Below, piece after piece: positions 49,010 to 56,833 of a stretch of DNA of 64,000 nucleotides (position 1 is the stretch's first letter; the number at the start of each line of letters is the position of its first letter). The translations under genes and the position numbers were made by a program. This DNA comes from JAZOTM01 sp045657625 (lineage in GTDB: Bacteria > Bacillota > Clostridia > Lachnospirales > Lachnospiraceae). The DNA is taken from the NCBI GenBank assembly GCA_045657625.1, contig JAZOTM010000003.1, forward strand, positions 10,154-74,153, written 5' to 3'. Below the pieces are notes generated by a model. That model had not been told where the DNA came from. It worked only from the letters and a program-made list of their open reading frames with translations, and did not search any database.

Positions 49010-52000
49010 ATGAGGAGAGTTTGGAAATCGATTCTGGCAACCGGTCTGATTGCAAGCATGAGCTTAGGCGAATTATCGACTGTTTACGCCTCAGAAACCC
49101 AAGAATCAATAGATACGAGCATATATATGGAGTCTCAGGAAAGCACTGAGACTTCTTCTGATGTTGTAATAGATGCCGATACGACAGAAAGCACTGAGGT
49201 GGCTGCAGAGTCCACGGAAGGCACAAGCGAAGCAACCACAGCTACAACTAAAGCTACAGAGGATATTGCTGATGCCACAGAAGAGACATCTGCAGAAGTA
49301 AGGGAAGCAGAGTTGTCCTTTACTTCGAATGTTGCATCTGATGGCGTGACAGTTACTATTTCCGGTCCGGAAAGTGCATTTCCTTCTGCAGCACTTACGG
49401 TTGCTCTTGAAGTAAAAGAAGACGACGATTACATTGAAGAAGTTGTTTCTGCGTCAGATGTTTCCATTGCAGACTATGTGGCATATGACATTACACTACT
49501 GGTGGATGGCGTAGAAGTAGAACCCCTTGGAGAGGTGTCTGTTGTTTTTTCTGCAAATACATTAGGAGATGCTTCCGCAGAAGTTTATCATGTAAACGAA
49601 GAAACAAATACTTTGGATGCTGTGACAGAGACCAGCGTTACAGAAGATTCCATTTCCATGACTACGGATCATTTTTCTACCTATTTGGTTGGAGCTAGCG
49701 ATACCAGATGGGGAGTACAAACAACTTATGGGTATATTCAAACGGATAAAGATCCGAAGAATGGTGACTATAGTATTGTAGGAGAAATCTATTATAATGG
49801 GCAAAAAATAGATAGCTCTGATGAAAAAATATTTAAATCCAAGACCCATAAATTTACTGCAGTTGCAGCGGAAGGTTATACTTTAGAAAAAGTAACCTAT
49901 TATTATACTTATGCATATTATTATGATAATTGGAGTAATGGTCAAACGGAAGAAAAGGTTTGGGACTGCTCCCAAAGTTTTACTATGGAGTATAAATATA
50001 ATTCATGGGAATATGATGAGGGAAAAAATGACTATAGAGGATATTTTGTTTTACATGTCAGAGCTTATTTTGTAGATAAAACGAAAAGTGTAGATGTCGC
50101 TTTTACTACCAAAAACAGCATGACAGAAAATGTGATTCAGGGGGTATCCTTTTCTTTAGCTGGAGAAGATGGCACTACATATACAGCAACCTCCGATTCT
50201 TCCGGAGATGTGTCATTTTCAGGTATTCCGCTAGGAACTTACACCTTAACAGAAAATCAGTTGATGGGTTATGAAACACCAAATCACACCTGGACAGTAA
50301 CTGTGACAGAAACAGATACTTATACCATTGTCAGCGACAGTACGGAAGAAGCGGACTTGGAAGGCAGCTACAGTGAAGGTTATGTAGTATGGATTACACC
50401 ACAGACAGAACCGGTGGTTTCTACAGATAAAGATACGGATCTTTATGATTGGGATAATCGTATTTATCAAGTGAAACTTGAAGGCAGTGCGATGCAGCAG
50501 GTGGTAGAGACAGCCTCAGAACCGGTAAATGTGGTTCTGGTTTTGGATATGTCAGGGTCCATGCTATTTCCGAATGATTTAACAAATGAAACAACCATGT
50601 ATATCTGGAACTTGGACACATCTAAAACTTACTATTATATTGTTGAAGATGAGGCAGGTACTGTTTACACCGTACAGTATCGTACGGAAAGCGGTGTCAG
50701 TGGATGGTATTACAAGGATTCCTCTTATGTTTACGCAAATTCTGGGCAAAGTTGGACCTTGATTACTGACAAGTCTTCTGTACTAAATTACTACAAATCT
50801 TATAAGTTTTATACATCTCCTTCCGTGGGGGCCAGTATTCGTTTACAGGACACAAAGGCTGCAGCAGAATCTTTTATAAAAACTTTGGCAGAAGCAAATG
50901 AAAAGAATCAAGTAGCAATTGTAACTTTTGCAAAAAGTACTTCATCAAAAACAGAAATTGTTTGTGGTTTAACTGAATTAAGCGAGAGTAATGTGGAAAC
51001 ATTATTAAGTGAGATAGAGGGATTATCAACAGATGGCGGTACCAATCAGTATGCAGGACTTGAACTTGCAAATTCAATTTTAACATCGAACACGGAATCG
51101 GCAACTGATCATTCAGCAATTGTATTGATTTCTGACGGTACCATTAATGAAAATGTAGAAGATTCCTATAAAGAAACACAAATCAGCACAGCACAGTCAT
51201 TAGCAACGGTTTACACCGTTGGTATTGATATTAATGTGAATGCTACGGTGAAAGAAAAAGCGTCTACTTTGTTAAAAGAAATCGCTACGGATGAAAATCG
51301 ATTCTATGAGGTTGGTTCAGATGCTTTACATGCAATCTTATCAAGTATTGCAGTGGATATTCTTGGAAGTATTCCGTTGACAGCGACGGTTGTAGATTAT
51401 ATCGATGAACGGTTTCAGTTGGTGGATACTTCAGGAAATGCGCTGAGTGTAGGAGATACAATTTCAGCAAGACAAGTGACGGATGGTAAGATTGTTACCA
51501 TTAACGGTACCATTGGTGAAGATGAAAATGGCGTATATGTAAAATGGGAAAGCGATGGCTTAAATGGTTTTATTGCTGAATTTTATGTGCAGGCCAAGGA
51601 GGATTTCCTAGGTGGCTATGTGGTAAAAACCAACGAGCTTGTTTCGAATATTACTGCCACATCTACAGAGGGAGAAATTGTCAGTGAAACTTTTCCGGTA
51701 CCAACTGTAAATGTGAAACTCCTGGATTTGAGTATGGGGGATTTAAGTGAGACTCTTTTTCTGGGAGATGAGATTTCTTCCGGTGAGTTTGCAGAGGCAT
51801 TGAATGAAACCATTCTTTTTAATGAAACAAATGGAAGCTTACAATTAACAGTGGCACAGATTGCCACCTTAATGGAAACAGGAACGGTGGAAGTTCCATA
51901 TTCCTATGGTGACACCAATGATGCGGTAGGTACTTTGACTTATACCTTGACTTGTTCCGGAGATACCGCTTCTTTGGAAAATCATACAGCCACAGTGGTT

Positions 52001-52717
52001 GGAGATAATGTGGAGACCTATACCTTAAAGGTGAGTTATACACCATATACCTTAGAAGCAAGAAAAAATACGGCAACAACTGCAGGGTATGTGGTACCAA
52101 ACAGCAGTTTTAATGGCCACACATTGAAAACTTCCAAAGAAACTTCAGGAAAGTATGTGATTTCTGTAGTAGCAGGAACCATTACCATTACAAAAACAAT
52201 TTCCAAAGAGGACTATAAGGAAATTAAGGGAGATCCAATTTTTACCTTCCAAATCAAAAACACGACTACCGGAGATGTATATTATAAAACTCTTCGATTT
52301 ACCAGTGGGGTGGAAGAGACAAATGGAAATTATACTTTGTCTGTTGTGCTTACGGATATGAAGAGAGGCATCTATGAGGTTACGGAGCTTTCAACTATGC
52401 GGTTTACTTTAGATGAAGTGACGATTTCTTCCAGCCAAAAGCAATTACCATCCAAGAGTATGGAAAACGGATATTGTTTTGCTATTGGATATTCTTCTAC
52501 GGCTGCTGACACAGCATTAGAAACCCTTGCTTATAAGGATGCAACCATTTCTTTTGTAAACAGTATGGAAGTAGAAAACTATTTCTCAGATACGGACGTG
52601 GTGGTAAATACTTATCGGGTATCTGATGGAAAAGTAATTTCCGGTGCAGAGGTACAGGATCGTTTAAATGGTTCTGCTAAGATTTACAGTGCTGCAGATT
52701 TCACAACAGTGGAGTAA
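49010..52717 (+). CDS. Large secreted VWA-domain adhesin-like protein without C-terminal anchor
   Basis: A 1235-residue protein. Signal peptide (ILATGLIASMSLGELSTVYA), a Ser/Thr/Glu-rich stalk (to about 105), a beta region, a Cna-B/SpaA-like domain (about 358-443: GVSFSLAGEDGTTYTATSDS), a VWA domain with intact MIDAS D513-M-S515-G-S517 and IVLISDGT, and a second Cna-B-like domain near 1060-1160 (DPIFTFQIKNTTTGDVYY). An insertion of about 90 residues interrupts the VWA domain after the MIDAS. It resembles pilus-tip or matrix adhesins but ends without a sorting signal or membrane helix. The ATG at 49010 is preferred; 48992 is also in frame. Confidence 0.85.
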   Translation: MRRVWKSILATGLIASMSLGELSTVYASETQESIDTSIYMESQESTETSSDVVIDADTTESTEVAAESTEGTSEATTATTKATEDIADATEETSAEVREAELSFTSNVASDGVTVTISGPESAFPSAALTVALEVKEDDDYIEEVVSASDVSIADYVAYDITLLVDGVEVEPLGEVSVVFSANTLGDASAEVYHVNEETNTLDAVTETSVTEDSISMTTDHFSTYLVGASDTRWGVQTTYGYIQTDKDPKNGDYSIVGEIYYNGQKIDSSDEKIFKSKTHKFTAVAAEGYTLEKVTYYYTYAYYYDNWSNGQTEEKVWDCSQSFTMEYKYNSWEYDEGKNDYRGYFVLHVRAYFVDKTKSVDVAFTTKNSMTENVIQGVSFSLAGEDGTTYTATSDSSGDVSFSGIPLGTYTLTENQLMGYETPNHTWTVTVTETDTYTIVSDSTEEADLEGSYSEGYVVWITPQTEPVVSTDKDTDLYDWDNRIYQVKLEGSAMQQVVETASEPVNVVLVLDMSGSMLFPNDLTNETTMYIWNLDTSKTYYYIVEDEAGTVYTVQYRTESGVSGWYYKDSSYVYANSGQSWTLITDKSSVLNYYKSYKFYTSPSVGASIRLQDTKAAAESFIKTLAEANEKNQVAIVTFAKSTSSKTEIVCGLTELSESNVETLLSEIEGLSTDGGTNQYAGLELANSILTSNTESATDHSAIVLISDGTINENVEDSYKETQISTAQSLATVYTVGIDINVNATVKEKASTLLKEIATDENRFYEVGSDALHAILSSIAVDILGSIPLTATVVDYIDERFQLVDTSGNALSVGDTISARQVTDGKIVTINGTIGEDENGVYVKWESDGLNGFIAEFYVQAKEDFLGGYVVKTNELVSNITATSTEGEIVSETFPVPTVNVKLLDLSMGDLSETLFLGDEISSGEFAEALNETILFNETNGSLQLTVAQIATLMETGTVEVPYSYGDTNDAVGTLTYTLTCSGDTASLENHTATVVGDNVETYTLKVSYTPYTLEARKNTATTAGYVVPNSSFNGHTLKTSKETSGKYVISVVAGTITITKTISKEDYKEIKGDPIFTFQIKNTTTGDVYYKTLRFTSGVEETNGNYTLSVVLTDMKRGIYEVTELSTMRFTLDEVTISSSQKQLPSKSMENGYCFAIGYSSTAADTALETLAYKDATISFVNSMEVENYFSDTDVVVNTYRVSDGKVISGAEVQDRLNGSAKIYSAADFTTVE

Positions 52718-52729
52718 GGGAGAGGGAAA

Positions 52730-53335
52730 ATGAAAATAAAGTGGAATAGAATAACAAAAAAAACAGCCCTCCTAATTGTAGCAGTGGTTGGAATATTGAC
52801 AGTGGGAGTGGGAAGTACCTATGCAGTGGTTTTATCCCATACTGCAAATACAGTGACGAATACTTTTACCATTGGCTCCGTGGAGACGGAGATTTATGAA
52901 GATACCTCTTCCTACGGGACCAAAACCGTACAGGTGGTAAATACCGGAGATAGCCCCTGCTTGATTCGCGTGAGAGTCCATGTATCACCGGAAGATGCAG
53001 GCGTGACCATTACCGGGTGGGATACGGAACACTGGTCTACTTTACAGGAGGACGGTTACTATTATTATTTAGGAGTCCTGTCTGATAAAGGAGAAAATGC
53101 TACTTATTATGCTACACCGGCATTGTTTACCGGTTACACTGTAGCAGGTGTTGATGAAAATGGAAATGTGGAAGATGGAACGACTGTTCCGGATTTTTCC
53201 ATTACGGTTTATCAGGAAAGCATTCAATACGAAGCGACCAATGAAGTCGGAGAAACCCTAACAGTCTATGATGAAAATGGGAACTTTTCTTTGGCGCAGG
53301 CCAAAGAGTTGTATGCCCTATATGAAAGTAAGTAA
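52730..53335 (+). CDS. SipW-dependent-type secreted protein (TasA-like)
   Basis: A 201-residue protein with ALLIVAVVGILTVGVGSTYA and then HTANTVTNTFTIGSVE, the pattern shared with TasA/CalY-type proteins processed by SipW. The mature part has NTGDSPCLIRVRVHVSPED, typical of these beta sandwiches. It has no anchor. It sits 12 nt after the VWA gene and just before sipW. Probably a structural subunit or an adaptor that links the VWA protein to fibres; the latter is inference. Confidence 0.82.
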   Translation: MKIKWNRITKKTALLIVAVVGILTVGVGSTYAVVLSHTANTVTNTFTIGSVETEIYEDTSSYGTKTVQVVNTGDSPCLIRVRVHVSPEDAGVTITGWDTEHWSTLQEDGYYYYLGVLSDKGENATYYATPALFTGYTVAGVDENGNVEDGTTVPDFSITVYQESIQYEATNEVGETLTVYDENGNFSLAQAKELYALYESK

Positions 53336-53357
53336 GAGAAAGTGAAAAGGAAGTATT

Positions 53358-53870
53358 ATGATTCAGAAGATATGTAATGTGTTATCTACAATGATTTTAA
53401 TAGTTTTATTACTGATGGCAGCGGCTTTGTTTGTGCCGAAACTTCTGGGGATGAACGAGTATGCAGTGTTGACCGGAAGTATGGAACCTACCATTTCCGT
53501 TGGATCTTTGGTGTATGACTGGGAATTCGAGGAGACTGAATTAGAAGTTGGTGATATTGTGACCTATCAGATTTCCGAAGGAACCTTGGTGACGCATCGA
53601 GTAGTGGAAATCAATGAAGAAGAGGCAACAGTTATTACCCAGGGAGATGCCAATAATGCAGAAGATGCAAATCCGGTACCTTTTGAAAATATTGTAGGGG
53701 TATGTACTTTTCATATACCGGCCTTGGGATATATTTCTATTTACATGAGAACCGGTTTGGGGATTGGCGTGATTTGCGGAATTGTTGTAGTGATTTTGTT
53801 ATTAAACTATTTACCGGACCTGCTTTCAAAAGAGAGTAAGAAAGCTGTTACTGAAAAAGAAGAAATTTAG
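53358..53870 (+). CDS. sipW: SipW-type (ER-type) signal peptidase I
   Basis: A 170-residue membrane protease with two membrane segments (about 10-30 and 133-152). Catalytic residues are S41 (LTGSMEPTI) and H80 (VTHRVVE), followed by QGDANNAEDANPVP with D97. Serine with histidine rather than lysine marks the ER/SipW type. It would cleave the three SipW-type precursors in this locus. The ATG at 53358 follows AAAAGGAAG. The stop codon lies 4 nt before the repeats of promoter 3. Confidence 0.92.
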   Translation: MIQKICNVLSTMILIVLLLMAAALFVPKLLGMNEYAVLTGSMEPTISVGSLVYDWEFEETELEVGDIVTYQISEGTLVTHRVVEINEEEATVITQGDANNAEDANPVPFENIVGVCTFHIPALGYISIYMRTGLGIGVICGIVVVILLLNYLPDLLSKESKKAVTEKEEI

Positions 53871-53874
53871 AATT

Positions 53875-53908
53875 ATATGACCATGGTGTGACCAAGGCTT
53901 GTTACAAT
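53875..53908 (+). promoter_or_regulatory. SARP/BTAD-type promoter 3: heptamer direct repeat plus -10
   Basis: ATATGAC at 53875-53881 and GTGTGAC at 53886-53892, then 10 nt and TACAAT at 53903-53908. The first heptamer matches promoters 1 and 2 at five of seven positions; spacing is the same. It drives the TasA-like gene. Confidence 0.7.
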
Positions 53909-53954
53909 CGGTCTATAGAATAAAACAAATTTATTTTTTAAGGAGAGTATTCAG

Positions 53955-54611
53955 ATGAAAAACAAGAAATTAGTTGTAACTTTAGGCGCTGTAGCATTGA
54001 TCGCTGCAATTGGGGTAGGCAGTACTTTTGCATATTTGACAGCTACCACAGACACTGTTACCAATACTTTCACAATTGGTGAAGTGACTTTCACAACTCC
54101 GGATCCAGATCCAAATGATCCAGATTCCAGCATCAATTCCGGACTTGTAGAATCTGCTGTAGAAAGAGATGAGACCGGTGCATATGTAGATGCTGACGGA
54201 GATGATACATGGACTGTTACCGGAAATGATTATACAGATGTATTACCTGGCGAAGTGATTTACAAAGATCCTACCGTTCTTGGTTTGACAGAGGATTCTG
54301 TTGATGCATATGTATTTGTTACCGTTGCAGGCGAAGATGAAAGCCTTAGTGTAACAGAATATTCTAGCGAATGGACAGAATTAGGTAAAACTGACGATGG
54401 AAAGACTGTATTATATCGTGTATATGACAGTGCTGATGCAAAAAAAACTCCATCTACTATTTTCAGTTCTGTAACAGTTTCTACTGATGCAGATGAAGAT
54501 ACTGAGTTTACAGATATTGTAATTAATGCATATGCAATTCAGATGGCAGGCTTTGATTCACCAGAAGCTGCATTCGCTCAGTTTTCTGAACAGGCAGGAA
54601 CATTAAAATAA
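53955..54611 (+). CDS. TasA/CalY-like fibre protein with SipW-type signal
   Basis: A 218-residue protein with KLVVTLGAVALIAAIGVGST, then FAYLTATTDTVTNTFTIGEV, the strongest TasA-type match in the window. A Pro/Asp-rich linker (PDPDPNDPDSS) follows, then a beta domain with DVLPGEVIYKDPTV and AYVFVTVAGEDESL. Asp/Glu-rich, so possibly metal binding. It has its own promoter, which suggests high expression as the major structural subunit. The ATG at 53955 follows AAGGAGAG. An anchor is absent. Confidence 0.85.
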   Translation: MKNKKLVVTLGAVALIAAIGVGSTFAYLTATTDTVTNTFTIGEVTFTTPDPDPNDPDSSINSGLVESAVERDETGAYVDADGDDTWTVTGNDYTDVLPGEVIYKDPTVLGLTEDSVDAYVFVTVAGEDESLSVTEYSSEWTELGKTDDGKTVLYRVYDSADAKKTPSTIFSSVTVSTDADEDTEFTDIVINAYAIQMAGFDSPEAAFAQFSEQAGTLK

Positions 54612-54628
54612 ACTGAAAAAATAAATAC

Positions 54629-54657
54629 TTTTCAGAAAACAATATTTTTGGTATAAT
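54629..54657 (+). promoter_or_regulatory. Probable promoter of the small WQG-domain gene
   Basis: TTTTCA at 54629, 17 nt, consensus TATAAT at 54652. The 110-nt leader contains GACGA-TGGAAG-TCGTC and CCGTT-TTAGCGG-AACGG hairpins of unknown meaning. Confidence 0.5.
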
Positions 54658-54777
54658 TATATGGAATATGTGAAATGAATTTGCTTTATAAAAGGATTTT
54701 CAATGGAAGTGTAAGGATACCGGACGATGGAAGTCGTCTCGAAGGGCCGTTTTAGCGGAACGGTCGAAAGGAGCAAG

Positions 54778-55005
54778 ATGAAAAAAACGTCATTAGGCAA
54801 CAGCCAAAACTTTGTAGTTACAGTGCGTAGCCAAGAGAATCATACTTGGCAGGGAACCGTTTCCTGGGTAGAAGGGAAACAGCAGTCAAATTTCCGAAGC
54901 GTTTTGGAATTGTTGCATTTGATGGACTCTGCAATTACTCCGGAGGAGGAAGATGTAGAAGACTTGATGAATGATTCGAAGACGATGGAAGAAGTAGAAA
55001 AGTAA
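54778..55005 (+). CDS. Second small 'WQG'-domain protein
   Basis: A 75-residue protein made of one domain, FVVTVRSQENHTWQGTVSW with FRSVLELLHLMDSAI, plus an acidic tail (TPEEEDVEDLM). It is a paralogue of the C-terminal half of the protein at 48439. There is no signal, so it is probably cytoplasmic. The ATG at 54778 follows AAAGGAGCAAG. It lies at the right end of the surface locus, whereas its paralogue follows the regulator. Role unknown; an anti-activator or adaptor is possible. Confidence 0.75.
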   Translation: MKKTSLGNSQNFVVTVRSQENHTWQGTVSWVEGKQQSNFRSVLELLHLMDSAITPEEEDVEDLMNDSKTMEEVEK

Positions 55006-55012
55006 TCAAGAC

Positions 55013-55049
55013 GGATGGATTTGAGAAGACTCAAATCCATCCTTTTTTT
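55013..55049 (+). terminator. Strong terminator after the WQG gene
   Basis: GGATGGATTTGAG pairs with CTCAAATCCATCC around AAGA, then seven T. The T run merges into the family-B repeat, as at copy 1. Confidence 0.92.
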
Positions 55050-55181
55050 ATATCATAGGAAATTCCATTCCTATGATATAAAAAAGCGCTCCGCTATGGA
55101 AGCGCACGCGCGCGAGATGTAAATGTTGCATAAATGCAACCGCGCCTGGCGCGAGAATGTCGCATGCGACATTCTTTCTTG
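55045..55181. repeat. 137-nt multi-hairpin repeat, family B, copy 2
   Basis: Matches 28228-28364 at 135 of 137 positions; the differences are GAGATG for GAGGTG and CGCGCCTGG for CGCGCTTGG. As at copy 1, the element begins in the T tract of an intrinsic terminator. Together with the terminator it fills most of the 300-nt gap before the sortase gene. Nothing else was identified in that gap. Confidence 0.92.
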
Positions 55182-55307
55182 CGTCATAGGAAGGTTTGAC
55201 CTAAAAATACTTTTGGATTTTTTATGATATAAATTCTTAATTATGATAGACTAAGGGTAGTTGTTTTGACAGAAAAGGAAAGTTGGCAGGACATAAAGGA
55301 CAGTGAC

Positions 55308-56048
55308 ATGAAGAAAAAGAAGGGAAATGCACTTTTATTTCTAGGAGTGCTATTGGTTTTGGCCGGATTAGGATATCTTGGTTATATGTTTTACAGTTAT
55401 AAAAAAGCAGAGGATGCTTTCGCTGAAATTGCGGATACTTACGTAGAGCAGCAAGAAGAGGAGACACAGTGGTGGGAGACATTATCCATTGACTTTGAAG
55501 GCCTGAAAGAACGAAATCCCGACGTAATTGGATGGATTTATATGCCGGGAAATGAATACATCAATTATCCTATTTTACAAGGAGAAGATGATGATACCTA
55601 TTTGCGAAGGGATTTGGATGGCAATGCTTCTTCCAGTGGATCGATTTTTATGGAGACATTAAATGCCAGTGATTTTTCAGATTATCATACCATTTTGTAT
55701 GGGCATAATATGAGAAATAAATCCATGTTTGGGTCATTGAAATTATTCAAAGACGAATCTTATTATGAAGAGCATAGTATCTTCTATATTTACACGGAGA
55801 ATGCGGCGTATTGCTACACCATCTTTTCTTATCATGATGTGCCGGAGGATAGTTCTATTTATACTATTGGGTTCCAACCGGGTGAAATCTATGAAGCCTT
55901 TTTGGAAGAACTGCTTCGTGCATCCTATTATGATTGTGGTGTGGAAGTAAACGAGGAAGATCAAGTGGTGACATTATCGACCTGTTCTGCTACCGGGTAT
56001 CGTTTTGTGGTACATGGTGTTTTGACGGAAATCCATGTATATGAATAA
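55308..56048 (+). CDS. srtB: Class B sortase
   Basis: A 246-residue membrane-anchored transpeptidase. N-terminal anchor NALLFLGVLLVLAGLGYLGY; catalytic H133 (LYGHNM), C226 (TLSTCS) and R232 (GYRFVVHG). The segment WIYMPGNEYINYPILQG is typical of class B. It would attach surface proteins to peptidoglycan or an interpeptide bridge; the VQTGD protein at 45374 is a candidate substrate. The ATG at 55308 follows AAAGGAC; a TTG at 55266 could add 14 residues. Confidence 0.92.
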   Translation: MKKKKGNALLFLGVLLVLAGLGYLGYMFYSYKKAEDAFAEIADTYVEQQEEETQWWETLSIDFEGLKERNPDVIGWIYMPGNEYINYPILQGEDDDTYLRRDLDGNASSSGSIFMETLNASDFSDYHTILYGHNMRNKSMFGSLKLFKDESYYEEHSIFYIYTENAAYCYTIFSYHDVPEDSSIYTIGFQPGEIYEAFLEELLRASYYDCGVEVNEEDQVVTLSTCSATGYRFVVHGVLTEIHVYE

Positions 56049-56065
56049 GAAATTGGAGTTATAAA

Positions 56066-56731
56066 ATGAGTTATTGTAAGAATTGTAAAGTAGAAATCGG
56101 TGATCAGACCAGTGTTTGTCCTTTGTGCCAAAATGTTATGGAGGAAGGACCTAAAGTAGAAAATATGTATCCGGATATTCGCCAATTAGAAAAGAAAGTG
56201 GCGCTGGCATCTCGAATTTATATTTTCCTTGCTATTTTAACAGAGGCAATTCTGGTTCATATAAATGCGACACTTACTCCGCAAATATGGTGGAGTGCCA
56301 TTGTGGGTGGTGCCTTTTTGTTGATATATATTGGATTGAAACTGTTGATTGAGTATGAGTATACATATCGCAGCCGTATTTTTCTATTAACCATTGCAGG
56401 AACGGCTTATTTGGTTTTGATTGACTATGTCGTTGGATTTTATGGCTGGTCTTTGGAATTTTGTTTGCCATCCTTTATTTTGGCGATTGATGTAGTGATT
56501 GCATTTTTGATGATTTTTAATCGTAGAAATTGGCAAAGCTATATGACTTGGCAATTGGTGATGCTGGGTTGGAGCTTTTTAAATATGTTGTTGATTTATA
56601 TTGTGCATGGACATATTTATTTCATGGTGTATATTGCGGGAGCGATTACTTTTTTCTTTTTCCTTGGAACGTTTATCATTGGGGGAAAGAGATCTGCGGC
56701 AGAAATGAAACGTCGCTTTCATATTGATTAA
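56066..56731 (+). CDS. Zinc-ribbon membrane protein (DUF6320-like)
   Basis: A 221-residue protein. The N-terminal zinc ribbon has CKNC (residues 4-7) and CPLC (18-21). About six membrane helices fill residues 45-205, and a basic tail follows. It resembles DUF6320 proteins (name from memory). Function unknown. It lies 17 nt after the sortase gene and is probably co-transcribed. Confidence 0.75.
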   Translation: MSYCKNCKVEIGDQTSVCPLCQNVMEEGPKVENMYPDIRQLEKKVALASRIYIFLAILTEAILVHINATLTPQIWWSAIVGGAFLLIYIGLKLLIEYEYTYRSRIFLLTIAGTAYLVLIDYVVGFYGWSLEFCLPSFILAIDVVIAFLMIFNRRNWQSYMTWQLVMLGWSFLNMLLIYIVHGHIYFMVYIAGAITFFFFLGTFIIGGKRSAAEMKRRFHID

Positions 56732-56784
56732 GAGAAATATGCAGAGAATTAGGATGATGTGTTGATTTATAATTGACGGAGTAC

Positions 56785-56826
56785 GCTAAGGTGCGAGAAT
56801 GCCACAAAGGGCATTCTTGCTTTAGC
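56785..56826. terminator. Hairpin between the zinc-ribbon gene and the phosphofructokinase gene
   Basis: GCTAAGGTGCGAGAATGCC pairs imperfectly with GGGCATTCTTGCTTTAGC. GCGAGAATG and CATTCTT recall the last palindrome of the family-B repeat, so this may be a decayed fragment of it that now acts between convergent genes. Confidence 0.5.
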
Positions 56827-56833
56827 AGTGAAA

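Noticed and set aside
54664..54777. Possible c-di-GMP riboswitch before the small WQG gene
   Set aside because: Hairpins are present, but the conserved GEMM-I or GEMM-II core sequences could not be found.
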